Source: Pseudomonadota bacterium (GTDB taxonomy: Bacteria; Pseudomonadota; Gammaproteobacteria; Burkholderiales; Methylophilaceae). Taken from it: DNA of 64,000 nucleotides. Both the position numbers and the translations under genes were made by a program. Below, in pieces: positions 44,783-56,521 of the stretch; within the stretch, counting starts at the first letter, position 1, and every line of letters starts with the position of its first letter. The notes beneath the pieces are model-generated. The model was not told where the DNA came from. It saw only the letters and a list, made by a program, of their open reading frames with translations, and did not search any database. The stretch is taken from the NCBI GenBank assembly GCA_029782295.1, contig JAKOVB010000045.1, positions 22,672-86,671 of the forward strand. The letters are read 5' to 3'.

Positions 44783-44817
44783 TACTGCAGCCGGGCTTTT
44801 GTCCCGGCTGATTTCCT

Positions 44818-45717
44818 ATGTCACCCGCGATACACATTGAACAGGTATACAAGTCTTTCGGTCCCTTGCAGGCGCTGAAAGGCATCAACCTGACCATCGA
44901 GCAGGGAGAGTTCTTCGCCCTGCTCGGTCCCAACGGTGCGGGCAAGTCCACCCTGATCAATCTTTTGGCCGGCCTGCTGCGACCAACCAGCGGTCGCCTT
45001 TCCGTGATGGGGCATGACGTGGTGACGGAGTATCGTCAGGCGCGTCAGTTGTTGGGCGTGGTCCCTCAGGAACTGGTATTCGACCCGTTCTTCAATGTCC
45101 GTGAAATGCTTCGCTTCCAGGCCGGGTATTTTGGTCTCGGTCGCGAGAACGATGCGTGGATCGACGAGGTGATTGAAAGCCTGGGGTTGGCGGACAAAGC
45201 CCATACCAATATGCGTCGCCTGTCGGGCGGGATGAAGCGGCGTGCGTTGATCGCTCAGGCGCTGGCGCATCGTCCGCCGGTGCTGGTCCTGGATGAGCCG
45301 ACCGCCGGGGTGGATGTGGAGTTGCGCCAGATGCTGTGGGCGTTCATCAAGCGCCTGAACCGGGAAGGTCACACCATTATCCTGACGACCCATTACCTGG
45401 AAGAAGCGGAAACCCTCTGTTCGCGCGTGGCCATGCTGAAGCAGGGGGAGATCGTGGCGCTCGACAGCACCGAGAACCTCCTCAATCGGGTCCCGGGCAA
45501 AAACCTGCGATTACGGCTCGCTCCGTCACACTTGCCTTCCACACTTCACCCCATGCTGCGTGCGAACGAGGGCGATATCTGGACGCTTGCGCTGAGCGAG
45601 GCCGCCCAGATCGAATTCGTACTGGCCGAGTTGCGTGCGGCTGATGTCCGCATCGAGGACATGCAGCTGATCGAGGCTGATCTTGAAGATGTATTCATGG
45701 AGATCGTACGCGCATGA
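44818..45717 (+). CDS. yadG: ABC-2 type exporter ATPase (YadG-like)
   Basis: A 299-residue ATPase with Walker A GPNGAGKST, Q-loop VPQELVFDPFFNV, signature LSGGMKRR, Walker B VLVLDEPTAGVD and THYLEEAE. The last 80 residues form the regulatory extension of the YadG/CcmA-like group. Together with the following permease it forms an exporter of unknown substrate that is regularly encoded between mla and murA in Betaproteobacteria. It overlaps the permease gene by 4 bases. Confidence 0.9.
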   Translation: MSPAIHIEQVYKSFGPLQALKGINLTIEQGEFFALLGPNGAGKSTLINLLAGLLRPTSGRLSVMGHDVVTEYRQARQLLGVVPQELVFDPFFNVREMLRFQAGYFGLGRENDAWIDEVIESLGLADKAHTNMRRLSGGMKRRALIAQALAHRPPVLVLDEPTAGVDVELRQMLWAFIKRLNREGHTIILTTHYLEEAETLCSRVAMLKQGEIVALDSTENLLNRVPGKNLRLRLAPSHLPSTLHPMLRANEGDIWTLALSEAAQIEFVLAELRAADVRIEDMQLIEADLEDVFMEIVRA

Positions 45718-46469
45718 TCGGAATGTGGACACTTTTCAAAAAGGAAATCCTGCGCTTCTGGAAAGTGAGTTTCCAGACCGTGGCGGCCCCTGTCATCACG
45801 GCGCTGCTGTATTTGCTGATTTTCTCCCATGTGTTGGAATCGCATGTGCAGGTCTATCCCGGCATCAGCTATACGGCATTCCTGATCCCCGGGCTGATGA
45901 TGATGTCGTTGCTGCAGAACAGCTTCGCCAACAGCTCCTCCAGCCTGATCCAGGCCAAGGTTATGGGTAACATCGTGTTCCTGCTGCTGACGCCGCTGGC
46001 TTATTGGGAGGTGTTCCTGGCGTTCCTCGCTGCCGCGATCATCCGTGGGATAGTGGTTGGCGGCTGCGTGTGGCTCGTGTCGCTCTTCTACATTGATCTC
46101 CCGGTTGCCCATCCGTTCCTGATCCTGGCCTTTGCCGTACTGGGCGGTGGCATGCTGGGCGCGCTCGGCATTATTGCCGGCATCTGGGCCGAAAAGTTTG
46201 ACCAGATGGCGGCATTCCAGAATTTCATCATCATGCCGCTGTCATTCCTGTCCGGCGTGTTCTATTCCATCCATTCCCTGCCGCCATTCTGGCAGAAGGT
46301 GTCGCACCTGAACCCGTTCTTCTACATGATTGACGGTTTCCGGTACGGGTTTTTCGGGACTGGGGATATCGATCCGACGGTCAGCCTGGCGATGGTGGCG
46401 GTGAGCTTCCTGGCACTGTCGGTGCTCACCCTGCAAATGCTGAAAAGCGGTTACAAATTAAGAGGGTAA
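45714..46469 (+). CDS. yadH: ABC-2 type exporter permease (YadH-like)
   Basis: A 251-residue membrane protein with six helices and the ABC-2 signature near the end (NFIIMPLSFLSGVFYSIHSLPPFWQKVSHLNPFFYMIDGFRYGFFG in pieces: PLSFLSGVFY, HLNPFFYMIDGFRYG). It forms a complex with the preceding ATPase. Substrate unknown. Confidence 0.9.
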   Translation: MIGMWTLFKKEILRFWKVSFQTVAAPVITALLYLLIFSHVLESHVQVYPGISYTAFLIPGLMMMSLLQNSFANSSSSLIQAKVMGNIVFLLLTPLAYWEVFLAFLAAAIIRGIVVGGCVWLVSLFYIDLPVAHPFLILAFAVLGGGMLGALGIIAGIWAEKFDQMAAFQNFIIMPLSFLSGVFYSIHSLPPFWQKVSHLNPFFYMIDGFRYGFFGTGDIDPTVSLAMVAVSFLALSVLTLQMLKSGYKLRG

Positions 46470-46470
46470 A

Positions 46471-46722
46471 ATGCTGACTGCGGCGCAGGTGGAAAGTTAT
46501 ATCGCAGAGGGGTTGCCCTGTGATCTCGTGAAGGTGCAGGGCAACGACGGCCAGCATTTTGAAGCGATCGTCGTCAGTCCGCAGTTTACGGGCAAGTCGA
46601 TGGTGCAGCAGCATCAGTTGGTTTATAAAGCGCTGGGCGAGCGGATGCGGAGCGAGATTCACGCCCTCTCCATGCGTACTTTTACGCCCGAGGCCTGGGC
46701 GGTAACAAACAAGCAGGAGTAA
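46471..46722 (+). CDS. ibaG: IbaG/BolA family protein
   Basis: An 83-residue BolA-fold protein: VESYIAEGLPCDLVKVQGNDGQHFEAIVVSPQFTGKSMVQQHQLVYKALGERM (key parts DGQHFEAIVVS and the histidine of QQHQLVY). BolA-type proteins pair with monothiol glutaredoxins through a shared iron-sulfur cluster, and the grxD gene follows after 4 bases, which supports the pairing. Confidence 0.93.
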   Translation: MLTAAQVESYIAEGLPCDLVKVQGNDGQHFEAIVVSPQFTGKSMVQQHQLVYKALGERMRSEIHALSMRTFTPEAWAVTNKQE

Positions 46723-46726
46723 GACC

Positions 46727-47035
46727 ATGAGTGTGCAAGACAGAATCCGCAATCAGGTGACCGCCAACCCGGTGGTGCTGTATATGAAAGGGACGCCACA
46801 GTTTCCGCAATGTGGGTTTTCCGGGGTGGCTGCCCAGATCCTGAAGGCGTGTGGAGTGAAGGATTATGTGGCGGTGGATGTGCTGGCCGACCCGGAAATT
46901 CGTGAAGGCATCAAGGTCTATGCCAACTGGCCGACCATTCCGCAGCTTTATATCAAAGGCGAGTTTGTCGGCGGCGCGGATATCATGCGCGAGATGTACC
47001 AGAACGGCGAGTTGCAGAAGCTGCTGGAAGCCTGA
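46727..47035 (+). CDS. grxD: GrxD, monothiol glutaredoxin (Grx4)
   Basis: A 102-residue CGFS-type glutaredoxin involved in iron-sulfur cluster transfer. The active-site motif is in PQFPQCGFSGVAAQIL, with WPTIPQLYIKGEFVGGADIM (TIPQ cis-proline loop and GG) in the second half. Confidence 0.97.
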   Translation: MSVQDRIRNQVTANPVVLYMKGTPQFPQCGFSGVAAQILKACGVKDYVAVDVLADPEIREGIKVYANWPTIPQLYIKGEFVGGADIMREMYQNGELQKLLEA

Positions 47036-47102
47036 AGCGCATCGTTGCGCACGCGGCGAGATTTGATAAGGTCCGGCTGTGGCCGACCAACAACGAGATT
47101 GA

Positions 47103-49027
<1,925 letters not shown>

Positions 49028-49029
49028 CC

Positions 49030-50328
49030 ATGCTAAAAATTCGACGTTACAACACCACTGAAGCCACTTTCGAAGCTTCCCTGCATCAATTGCTGGCTTT
49101 CGAGGGCGCGCAGGACGACAAGATTGACGCGGTGGTGGCCGACATTCTGGCGGACGTGAGAAAGCGCGGCGATGCCGCAGTGCTGGAGTATACCCAGCGT
49201 TTCGACCGTGTCAGTGCCGACAGTATGGCCGACCTCGAATTGCCGCAGGCGCGCCTGACCGAGGCGCTCGGTAGCCTGCCCGCAGAGCAGCGTGAAGCCC
49301 TCAAGCAGGCTGCCGACCGTGTGCGTGCCTATCACGAGAAGCAACTGATGAGCTCCTGGACCTATACCGAAGCGGACGGCACCATGCTCGGCCAGCAGGT
49401 GACCGCGCTCGACCGCGTAGGGCTCTACGTCCCGGGCGGCAAGGCGGCGTATCCGTCTTCCGTGCTGATGAACGCCATCCCGGCCAAGGTGGCCGGCGTG
49501 CAGGAACTGATCATGGTGGTGCCGACGCCGGGGGGTGAACGTAATCCGCTGGTATTGGCCGCTGCGGCGGTGTGCGGTGTGGACCGCGTGTTCTGCGTCG
49601 GGGGCGCGCAAGCCGTCGGCGCCCTGGCCTACGGGACTCAAACCGTGCCGCAGGTAGACAAGATCGTCGGCCCCGGAAATGCGTATGTGGCTGCCGCCAA
49701 ACGCCGCGTGTTCGGTGTGGTCGGCATCGACATGGTGGCCGGACCTTCCGAAATCCTCGTGATCTGTGATGGCAAGACCAACCCTGACTGGATCGCCATG
49801 GACCTGTTCTCCCAGGCGGAGCATGACGAGCTCGCGCAGGCCATCCTGTTGTCGCCGGATGCCGCCTTCCTCGATCAGGTGCAGGCTTCCATCAACCGCC
49901 TAGTACAGGAGATGCCGCGGAAGGACATCATCACGGCCTCGCTGGAAGGACGTGGCGCACTGATTCAGGTACGCGATCTCGACGAGGCGGCTGAGATTGC
50001 CAATTACATTTCTCCTGAACACCTGGAGTTGTCTGTCGAAGACCCGGTGGCACTGACCAGGAAGATCAAGCACGCAGGTGCCATTTTCATGGGTCGCCAG
50101 ACCTGTGAGTCGCTGGGTGACTACTGCGCTGGTCCCAACCACGTGCTGCCGACTTCCCGTACCGCACGCTTTTCCTCGCCGCTGGGCGTTTACGATTTCC
50201 AGAAGCGTTCCAGCCTCATCATGGTGTCCGAGAGCGGCTCGCAGGTGCTGGGCAAGGTGGCGGCGACGCTGGCATATGGCGAAGGTCTGCAGGCTCATGC
50301 CCGCTCCGCCGAGTATCGTCTGAAATAA
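49030..50328 (+). CDS. hisD: HisD, histidinol dehydrogenase
   Basis: A zinc enzyme that oxidises histidinol to histidine in two NAD-dependent steps. The 432-residue protein has [62 protein letters not shown] and [14 protein letters not shown], with the zinc ligands (Gln, His) in AEHDE and the His..Asp pair near the end. It follows hisG after 2 bases. Confidence 0.98.
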   Translation: MLKIRRYNTTEATFEASLHQLLAFEGAQDDKIDAVVADILADVRKRGDAAVLEYTQRFDRVSADSMADLELPQARLTEALGSLPAEQREALKQAADRVRAYHEKQLMSSWTYTEADGTMLGQQVTALDRVGLYVPGGKAAYPSSVLMNAIPAKVAGVQELIMVVPTPGGERNPLVLAAAAVCGVDRVFCVGGAQAVGALAYGTQTVPQVDKIVGPGNAYVAAAKRRVFGVVGIDMVAGPSEILVICDGKTNPDWIAMDLFSQAEHDELAQAILLSPDAAFLDQVQASINRLVQEMPRKDIITASLEGRGALIQVRDLDEAAEIANYISPEHLELSVEDPVALTRKIKHAGAIFMGRQTCESLGDYCAGPNHVLPTSRTARFSSPLGVYDFQKRSSLIMVSESGSQVLGKVAATLAYGEGLQAHARSAEYRLK

Positions 50329-50338
50329 CGGGGATCGC

Positions 50339-51412
50339 ATGAGCAGATTCTGGAGTCCGGTCGTTCACAAGCTGACCCCGTACGTGCCGGGGGAGCAGCC
50401 CAAGCTGGCCAATCTGGTCAAGTTGAACACCAACGAGAACCCCTACGGCCCCAGCCCCAGGGTGCTGGAAGCGCTGCGGGCGGAGGTGGGGGATACCCTG
50501 CGCCTTTACCCGGATCCCACGGGTGATCGCCTGAAGCGGGCCGTAGCGGACCGCTTTGGTGTGCGGCACGACCAGGTGTTCGTCGGCAACGGTTCCGACG
50601 AAGTGCTGGCGCATGTATTCCAGGCCCTGCTCAAGCACGATGCGCCCATCCTGTTTCCTGATATTACCTACAGCTTCTATCCGGTTTACTGCGGGTTGTA
50701 CGACATTGCATTCCAGACGGTGCCGTTGAACGAGCAATTCGAGATCCAGGTCGAGGATTACCTGCGTCCGAACGGCGGCATCATCTTCCCCAATCCCAAT
50801 GCACCGACCGGGTGCCCGTTGGCGCTGGACGACATCGAGCGCCTGTTGCAGGGCAATCCCGATTCGGTGGTGGTGATTGACGAGGCCTACATCGATTTCG
50901 GCGGGGAATCGGCGGTGACGCTGGTCGACCGCTATCCGCAGTTGCTGGTCACGCACACCCTGTCCAAGTCCCGCTCCCTGGCTGGTTTGCGAGTGGGGTA
51001 TGCCATCGGCCATCCGGACCTGATCGAGGCGTTGACCCGGGTCAAGGACAGCTTCAACTCCTATCCGCTCGATCGCTTCGCGCTGTCCGGTGGTGTGGCG
51101 GCCATGGAGGATCAGGCCTATTTCGAGGAAACCCGACGCAAGGTCATCGCTTCGCGCGAACGTCTGGTCGCCGATCTGAAGTCCATGGATTTCGAGGTCC
51201 TGCCATCAGCGGCCAATTTCATCTTCGCCCGGCACGCGGTCCGTGAAGGCGCGGACTTGACGGCACGATTGCGGGAACGCAGCATCATCGTACGCCACTT
51301 CCGGAACCCGGCCCGCATCGCGCCGTTCATGCGCATCACCGTTGGAACCGATGACGAGTGTGCCGCGCTGGTGAACGCCCTGCGGGAAATTTTAGCTATT
51401 TCCATTTCTTAG
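50339..51412 (+). CDS. hisC: HisC, histidinol-phosphate aminotransferase
   Basis: A PLP-dependent class I/II aminotransferase of 357 residues. [30 protein letters not shown] and the PLP lysine in [19 protein letters not shown] are visible. The promoter of the following hxlA gene may lie within its last codons. Confidence 0.97.
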   Translation: MSRFWSPVVHKLTPYVPGEQPKLANLVKLNTNENPYGPSPRVLEALRAEVGDTLRLYPDPTGDRLKRAVADRFGVRHDQVFVGNGSDEVLAHVFQALLKHDAPILFPDITYSFYPVYCGLYDIAFQTVPLNEQFEIQVEDYLRPNGGIIFPNPNAPTGCPLALDDIERLLQGNPDSVVVIDEAYIDFGGESAVTLVDRYPQLLVTHTLSKSRSLAGLRVGYAIGHPDLIEALTRVKDSFNSYPLDRFALSGGVAAMEDQAYFEETRRKVIASRERLVADLKSMDFEVLPSAANFIFARHAVREGADLTARLRERSIIVRHFRNPARIAPFMRITVGTDDECAALVNALREILAISIS

Positions 51413-51427
51413 ACAGTCATTTATCAT
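51399..51427 (+). promoter_or_regulatory. Possible sigma-70 promoter for hxlA
   Basis: TTTCCA, a 17-base spacer and TATCAT (one change from TATAAT) overlap the end of hisC, placing a start near 51434. A separate promoter would let hxlA be expressed far more strongly than the surrounding his genes, as its codon use suggests. Confidence 0.4.
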
Positions 51428-51475
51428 AGCGCGTCGAGGCATCTGCCCGCTTAATAAATAATTGGAGGAGAAGAC

Positions 51476-52171
51476 ATGGCAAAGCCATTGATTCAAGTAG
51501 CACTGGATTCCCTGGATTACGATCAGACTCTGGCGCTGGCGCGTCAAGCAGCACCGTACGTCGACATCATCGAAATCGGTACCCCTTGCCTCAAGGTGAA
51601 TGGTCTGGCGCTGGTCAAGGCCATGAAGGCTCAACACCCGGACAAGCTGCTGTTCGTTGACCTGAAGACCATGGACGCCGGCTACTATGAAGCCGAGCCG
51701 TTCTTCAAGGCTGGCGCAGACATCACCACCGTGCTCGGCACCGCCGACATGGGCACCATCAAGGGTGTGGTCGACGTAGCCAAGGCTTATGGCAAGCAAG
51801 CTCAGGTTGATCTGATCAACGTTGAAGACAAGGCTGCCGTGGCTGCCGAAGCTGCCAAGATCGGCGCTCACATCATCGGCATCCACACTGGTATCGACCA
51901 GCAATTGGCTGGCCAGACCCCGTTCGCCGACCTGGGCGCTCTGGTTGCCCAAGGCCTGCCGGTCAAGGTCTCCGTGGCTGGTGGCATCAAGCAATCCACC
52001 GTCCAGCAAGTCGTCAAGGCTGGCCCGAGCATCATCGTTGTGGGTGGCGCCATCACCGGCTCCAAGTCCCCGGCAACCGCAGCTCGCGAAATTCGCGAAC
52101 TGGTTGATGCTGCTGCTGGCGAATCCGGCGGTGGCCTGTTCGGCTGGGTGAAGAAGCTGTTCGGCGGTTAA
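51476..52171 (+). CDS. hxlA: HxlA, 3-hexulose-6-phosphate synthase (RuMP pathway)
   Basis: Fixes formaldehyde onto ribulose 5-phosphate, the key step of the ribulose monophosphate cycle in methylotrophs. The protein begins MAKPLIQVALDSLDYDQTLALA. The OMP-decarboxylase-like active site is seen in VDIIEIGTPCLKVNG, LFVDLKTMDAGYYEAEPFFKAGAD and SVAGGIKQSTVQQV. At 231 residues it is about 20 longer than usual; the extra end, GGGLFGWVKKLFGG, looks like a small amphipathic helix. Codons are strongly restricted (GCT, GGT, CTG, AAG), as in highly expressed genes. GGAGGAG lies 7 bases before the ATG. The isomerase gene hxlB is not adjacent. A terminator follows. Confidence 0.95.
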   Translation: MAKPLIQVALDSLDYDQTLALARQAAPYVDIIEIGTPCLKVNGLALVKAMKAQHPDKLLFVDLKTMDAGYYEAEPFFKAGADITTVLGTADMGTIKGVVDVAKAYGKQAQVDLINVEDKAAVAAEAAKIGAHIIGIHTGIDQQLAGQTPFADLGALVAQGLPVKVSVAGGIKQSTVQQVVKAGPSIIVVGGAITGSKSPATAAREIRELVDAAAGESGGGLFGWVKKLFGG

Positions 52172-52189
52172 TTCCGACGGCATCGCAAG

Positions 52190-52220
52190 AACCCCGAAGC
52201 GCAGGCTTCGGGGTTTTTTT
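52190..52220 (+). terminator. Rho-independent terminator after hxlA
   Basis: AACCCCGAAGC and GCTTCGGGGTT form perfect 11-bp arms around a GCAG loop, ending in seven T residues. It separates the strongly expressed hxlA from hisB. Confidence 0.93.
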
Positions 52221-52282
52221 ATTTGTGGCGCCCCTCAAAAGATTTTGGGTTAAAATAAACCAACTTTTCAGTGACTCAACTC

Positions 52283-52870
52283 ATGCGCAACGCCCAAGTG
52301 ACCCGCAATACCCTGGAAACCCAGATTTCCGCATCGATCAACCTGGATGGCACCGGCAAGGCCGACCTTGCCAGCGGCATCGGTTTTCTCGATCACATGC
52401 TGGACCAGATCGCCCGGCACGGCATGATGGATATTGCCGTCCATGCCAAAGGTGACCTGCATATCGATGCGCATCATACCGTCGAGGATATCGGGATTGC
52501 GCTTGGCCAGGCTTTCGCCAAGGCTATCGGCGACAAGAAGGGGATTGTCCGCTACGGCCATTCCTATGTGCCGCTGGATGAGGCGTTGTCGCGCGTAGCG
52601 CTGGATATTTCCGGCCGGCCGGGCCTGGAATTCGGCGTCGAATTCAGTCGTGCCCGCATCGGCGATTTTGATGTCGACCTGATTCATGAGTTCTTCCAGG
52701 GGTTTGTCAACCATGCATTGGTGACGCTGCATATCGACAACCTGCGAGGCAATAATGCCCATCACCAGGCGGAAACCATATTCAAGGCATTCGGCCGCGC
52801 ATTGCGCATGGCCGTCGCTGATGATCCGCGCATGGCGGGCATCATGCCTTCGACCAAGGGTGCCTTGTGA
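52283..52870 (+). CDS. hisB: HisB, imidazoleglycerol-phosphate dehydratase
   Basis: A manganese-dependent dehydratase of 195 residues, the single-function form without the phosphatase domain found in enteric HisB. Metal-binding histidine motifs are [34 protein letters not shown] and [17 protein letters not shown]. The ATG at 52283 is used; an in-frame GTG lies 12 bases upstream. A weak TATA-like stretch before it (TTAAAATAA) may hold a promoter for the downstream his genes after the hxlA terminator. Confidence 0.97.
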   Translation: MRNAQVTRNTLETQISASINLDGTGKADLASGIGFLDHMLDQIARHGMMDIAVHAKGDLHIDAHHTVEDIGIALGQAFAKAIGDKKGIVRYGHSYVPLDEALSRVALDISGRPGLEFGVEFSRARIGDFDVDLIHEFFQGFVNHALVTLHIDNLRGNNAHHQAETIFKAFGRALRMAVADDPRMAGIMPSTKGAL

Positions 52871-52936
52871 TCAACTCATCCGTTGGCAGCGTTCAGCTGC
52901 CAACTATTTTCGTTAACAACTAATGTGACCGTCGGA

Positions 52937-52964
52937 AGCTGATCGCTGAAAGCTGACAGCTCAA
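52937..52964 (+). repeat. Imperfect 14-bp tandem repeat between hisB and hisH
   Basis: AGCTGATCGCTGAA and AGCTGACAGCTCAA are adjacent and agree at 11 of 14 positions. The rest of the 97-base gap holds CAGC/GCTG-rich sequence with no gene. It ends just before the hisH start. Confidence 0.5.
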
Positions 52965-52967
52965 TTT

Positions 52968-53609
52968 ATGGCAGATATAGCAGTCATTGACTACGGTATG
53001 GGTAACCTGCGTTCCGTTGAGCAGGCGTTGCGGCACGTGGCTGGCGAGCAAACAGTGATCGTGACCAGCGACCCTGCCGAAGTCCGCGCGGCATCTCGCG
53101 TGGTCTTTCCCGGACAGGGTGCGATGCCTGACTGTATTCGTGAACTGGACGCGAGAGGGTTGCGCCAACCGGTGCTGGACGCAGCTTCCAGCAAGCCTTT
53201 CCTCGGGATCTGCATTGGCTTGCAGATGCTGTTCGAACACAGCGAGGAAGGTAACGTCGCTGGCCTGGGGGTTCTGCCCGGACGGGTGAAGCGTTTCCCT
53301 TCCGGGATGACCAACGCTGCCGGTGAGAAGCTCAAGGTGCCGCACATGGGCTGGAATGAAGTCCGTCAGACCCGGGCGCATCCTTTGTGGTCGGGGATTG
53401 CCGCCGATGCGCGTTATTACTTTGTGCACAGCTATTACGTCGAACCGACCGATACGGCCATCGAGACTGCCTATACCGAGTATCCCTTCCGCTTTACCAG
53501 TGCGGTTGGTCGCGATAACATTTTTGCAGTTCAGTTTCACCCGGAAAAGAGCCAGCAGGCTGGCTTGTCATTATTGTTCAACTTTGTAAACTGGGACGGC
53601 CGTCCCTGA
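52968..53609 (+). CDS. hisH: HisH, glutamine amidotransferase subunit of IGP synthase
   Basis: Supplies ammonia from glutamine to HisF. The 213-residue class I amidotransferase starts MADIAVIDYGMGNLRSV, has the nucleophile cysteine in FLGICIGLQMLFEHSEE at about residue 83, and the His-Glu pair in AVQFHPEKSQQAG. Confidence 0.97.
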   Translation: MADIAVIDYGMGNLRSVEQALRHVAGEQTVIVTSDPAEVRAASRVVFPGQGAMPDCIRELDARGLRQPVLDAASSKPFLGICIGLQMLFEHSEEGNVAGLGVLPGRVKRFPSGMTNAAGEKLKVPHMGWNEVRQTRAHPLWSGIAADARYYFVHSYYVEPTDTAIETAYTEYPFRFTSAVGRDNIFAVQFHPEKSQQAGLSLLFNFVNWDGRP

Positions 53610-53625
53610 TTGATGACCTACTATC

Positions 53626-54366
53626 ATGTTGATGATTCCCGCGATTGATTTGAAAGATGGCCACTGCGTGCGCCTCCGACAGGGCCTCATGGAAGATGCC
53701 ACCGTATTCTCCGAAGACCCGGGTGCCATGGCGCGCCATTGGGTGGAAAAGGGCGGTCGCCGCCTGCATCTGGTCGACCTGAACGGTGCCTTTGCCGGCA
53801 AGCCGGTCAATGAAGGTGCAATCAAGTCCATCGTGGCAGCAGTCGGCAACGAGATTCCCATCCAGTTGGGCGGGGGCATCCGAGACCTCGATACCATCGA
53901 GCGCTATCTGGACGACGGGATCAGCTACGTCATTATCGGTACTGCTGCAGTCAAGAATCCGGGCTTCCTGCACGAGGCCTGCGATGCTTTCCCTGGGCAT
54001 ATCATGGTCGGGCTGGATGCGAAGGACGGCAAGGTGGCCGTGGATGGCTGGTCCAAACTCACTGGCCACGACGTGGTCGACCTCGCCAGGCGTTTCGAAG
54101 GGTACGGCGTCGAGGCGGTCGTGTATACCGATATCGGGCGTGACGGCATGCTTTCCGGCGTAAATATCGAAGCCACCGTAGCGCTTGCGCAGGCGCTGAA
54201 GATTCCCGTCATCGCCAGTGGTGGCGTGACCAATCTTGAAGATGTCAAACGTCTGTGTGCTGTGGAGCATGAAGGCATCATGGGCGCCATTACCGGGCGC
54301 GCGATTTACGAAGGCACGCTGGACTTCGCGGCAGCACAGGCGCTGGCCGATGAGTTGAACGGCTGA
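53626..54366 (+). CDS. hisA: HisA, ProFAR isomerase
   Basis: A half-barrel-repeat TIM barrel of 246 residues. [20 protein letters not shown] contains the first catalytic Asp, and [14 protein letters not shown] the second. GGGIRD and [10 protein letters not shown] bind the two phosphates. The last base of the stop codon is the first base of hisF. Confidence 0.98.
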   Translation: MLMIPAIDLKDGHCVRLRQGLMEDATVFSEDPGAMARHWVEKGGRRLHLVDLNGAFAGKPVNEGAIKSIVAAVGNEIPIQLGGGIRDLDTIERYLDDGISYVIIGTAAVKNPGFLHEACDAFPGHIMVGLDAKDGKVAVDGWSKLTGHDVVDLARRFEGYGVEAVVYTDIGRDGMLSGVNIEATVALAQALKIPVIASGGVTNLEDVKRLCAVEHEGIMGAITGRAIYEGTLDFAAAQALADELNG

Positions 54367-55124
54367 TGGGGCTGGCCAAACGGATCATTCCCTGTCTGGA
54401 CGTGACTAACGGTCGCGTGGTCAAGGGTGTCAATTTTGTCGAGCTGCGCGATGCCGGGGATCCGGTCGAAATCGCCCGCCGTTACGACGAGCAGGGTGCG
54501 GATGAGCTGACCTTCCTGGATATTACGGCCAGTTCTGATAACCGCGGCCTGATTTTTCATATCATCGAAGAAGTGGCTTCGCAGGTCTTTATTCCACTGA
54601 CGGTCGGTGGTGGTGTACGTGCGGTCGAGGATGTGCGCAATCTGCTCAATGCAGGTGCAGACAAGGTCAGCATCAATACCTCTGCGGTGACTAACCCCCA
54701 GTTGGTGGCGGATGCCGCCGGCCGCTTCGGCTCGCAATGCATTGTCGTGGCCATCGATGCCAAGCGCGTCGGTGATCACTGGGAAGTATTTACCCACGGA
54801 GGGCGCAAGCCGACTGGTCTGGATGCGGTGGAATGGGCGCGCAAGATGGTCGGTCTGGGCGCTGGAGAATTGCTGTTGACCAGCATGGACCGTGACGGGA
54901 CCAAGAGCGGTTTCGATCTGGAACTCACGCGCGCGATCAGCGATGCGGTGGAAGTCCCCATTATCGCTTCTGGCGGTGTCGGTAACCTCGACCATCTGGT
55001 CGATGGCGTGAAGAAGGGCGGCGCCGATGCAGTCCTCGCCGCCAGCATTTTTCATTTCGGTGAATATTCCGTGCATCAGGCCAAGCAGTACATGGCTAAT
55101 CACGGCATCGAGGTACGACTCTGA
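54366..55124 (+). CDS. hisF: HisF, cyclase subunit of IGP synthase
   Basis: Forms imidazole glycerol phosphate and AICAR with ammonia from HisH. The 252-residue TIM barrel opens [24 protein letters not shown]; the catalytic aspartates are in PCLDV and [13 protein letters not shown], the phosphate loops in [10 protein letters not shown] and [10 protein letters not shown]. Confidence 0.98.
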   Translation: MGLAKRIIPCLDVTNGRVVKGVNFVELRDAGDPVEIARRYDEQGADELTFLDITASSDNRGLIFHIIEEVASQVFIPLTVGGGVRAVEDVRNLLNAGADKVSINTSAVTNPQLVADAAGRFGSQCIVVAIDAKRVGDHWEVFTHGGRKPTGLDAVEWARKMVGLGAGELLLTSMDRDGTKSGFDLELTRAISDAVEVPIIASGGVGNLDHLVDGVKKGGADAVLAASIFHFGEYSVHQAKQYMANHGIEVRL

Positions 55125-55516
55125 TGGCGGCTGCCTGGCTGGAAAAGGTTCGTTGGACCGCGGATGGTCTTGTGCCGGTGATCGCCCAGGAAGCAGGGAC
55201 TGGCGATGTGCTCATGTTCGCATGGATGGATCGCGAAGCGTTGCGCCTCACGGCGGAAACCGGACAGGCCGTATACTGGTCCCGTTCCCGCAACAAGCTC
55301 TGGCGCAAGGGCGAGGAATCAGGCCATGTGCAGAAGGTCAAGGCTATTCGCCTGGATTGCGACGAGGATGTCGTGCTGCTGACCGTCGAACAACTGGGCG
55401 GGATTGCTTGTCATACCGGTCGCCATAGCTGTTTTTTCCAGAAACTGGACAACGGCGATTGGGTGAGCGATCAGCCCGTAATCAAGAACCCGGACGAGAT
55501 CTACCGCCATGAGTGA
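55124..55516 (+). CDS. hisI: HisI, phosphoribosyl-AMP cyclohydrolase
   Basis: A 130-residue zinc enzyme. [40 protein letters not shown] and the metal-binding [10 protein letters not shown] and [10 protein letters not shown] segments are characteristic. Stand-alone, with HisE as a separate overlapping gene, unlike the fused HisIE of enteric bacteria. Confidence 0.97.
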   Translation: MAAAWLEKVRWTADGLVPVIAQEAGTGDVLMFAWMDREALRLTAETGQAVYWSRSRNKLWRKGEESGHVQKVKAIRLDCDEDVVLLTVEQLGGIACHTGRHSCFFQKLDNGDWVSDQPVIKNPDEIYRHE

Positions 55517-55829
55517 TATCCTTGATCGGCTGGCTGAAACGCTGGAGGCCCGCAAAACTGCGGATCCGCAATCTTCCTATGTCGCCAAACTCTACGCCAA
55601 GGGGCTGGACAGCATCCTGAAGAAAGTGGGCGAGGAAGCGGCCGAAACCATCATTGCTGCCAAGGATGGCGACCGTGAACAGATCATTTACGAAACTGCC
55701 GACCTCTGGTTTCATACTTTGGTGATGCTGGCGCAAGCCGGGCTTCATCCGAATGACGTGCTGAACGAACTGGCCCGCCGTGAAGGACTTTCCGGTATCG
55801 AGGAAAAGGCATCAAGACCGCAGGAGTGA
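55509..55829 (+). CDS. hisE: HisE, phosphoribosyl-ATP pyrophosphatase
   Basis: A 106-residue all-helical MazG-like pyrophosphatase. The metal-binding core is [37 protein letters not shown] (key residues E-x-x-E and E-x-x-D). It overlaps hisI by 8 bases and is the last his gene. Confidence 0.97.
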   Translation: MSDILDRLAETLEARKTADPQSSYVAKLYAKGLDSILKKVGEEAAETIIAAKDGDREQIIYETADLWFHTLVMLAQAGLHPNDVLNELARREGLSGIEEKASRPQE

Positions 55830-55957
55830 TGGCTTTCGGAGAAGGCTGGCCTTCTGGTTGTGCCGGAACGCAAGAGTATCAGGTTTGAAGGGCTGGTTTT
55901 CACGGAGCGTCGGATGAGTTCACCCGAGTGCGGTGGCGATCCAAGAGGAGTTGTGAC

Positions 55958-56293
55958 ATGACAGACTGTATTTTCTGCAAAATCGCCTCCGGTGCGATTC
56001 CGAGCAAGAAAATCTACGAAGACGATGAGGTCATCGCCTTCCATGATATTCATCCGATTGCACCGGTTCATTTCCTCATTGTGCCGAAGCTGCATGTTGC
56101 CGGGTTGAGCGACTGCGCTCCGGAGCATGGGCAGCTGCTTGGCAAGTTGTTGTTGCTGGCGCCAAGACTGGCAGCCGAGCAGGGGCTGGATGGTTTCCGC
56201 ACCATGATCAATACCGGCAGGAGTGGCGGACAGGAAGTGTTCCACCTGCATATCCACGTGTTTGGCGGCGGTGTATCGCTGCCCAAGGTTTAA
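55958..56293 (+). CDS. hinT: HIT family hydrolase (HinT-like)
   Basis: A 111-residue purine nucleoside phosphoramidase-type protein. It starts MTDCIFCKIASGAIPSKKIYEDDEVIAFHDIHP and ends with the histidine triad HLHIHVFGG. A 128-base spacer follows hisE; it contains no gene that I recognise. GAGGAG precedes the ATG. Confidence 0.95.
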   Translation: MTDCIFCKIASGAIPSKKIYEDDEVIAFHDIHPIAPVHFLIVPKLHVAGLSDCAPEHGQLLGKLLLLAPRLAAEQGLDGFRTMINTGRSGGQEVFHLHIHVFGGGVSLPKV

Positions 56294-56303
56294 GGAGTAG
56301 CAA

Positions 56304-56519
56304 ATGGGTTCCTTTAGTATCTGGCATTGGCTGATCGTCCTGGTGATCGTGCTGGTCGTGTTCGGCACCAAAAAGCTGCGTAACGTCGGAAGTGACCTTG
56401 GGGGAGCGGTGAAGGGCTTCAAGGATGCGATGCGTGAAGAGCAGGCGAATCCCAAGCTCGACGATGCCACCGGCGGCCGCACCGTCGAAGGCGAAGTGAC
56501 TGAAAAAACCAAGCACTGA
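56304..56519 (+). CDS. tatA: TatA, twin-arginine translocase subunit
   Basis: The pore-forming subunit of the Tat pathway; 71 residues. One N-terminal helix ([19 protein letters not shown]) with the FG hinge, then an amphipathic helix ([14 protein letters not shown]) and a charged tail. It heads tatABC. A likely client in this window is the Rieske protein PetA. Confidence 0.95.
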   Translation: MGSFSIWHWLIVLVIVLVVFGTKKLRNVGSDLGGAVKGFKDAMREEQANPKLDDATGGRTVEGEVTEKTKH

Positions 56520-56521
56520 TC

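Noticed and set aside
55830..55957. Possible small gene or relic between hisE and hinT
   Set aside because: No start with ribosome-binding site and no recognisable product; treated as spacer.
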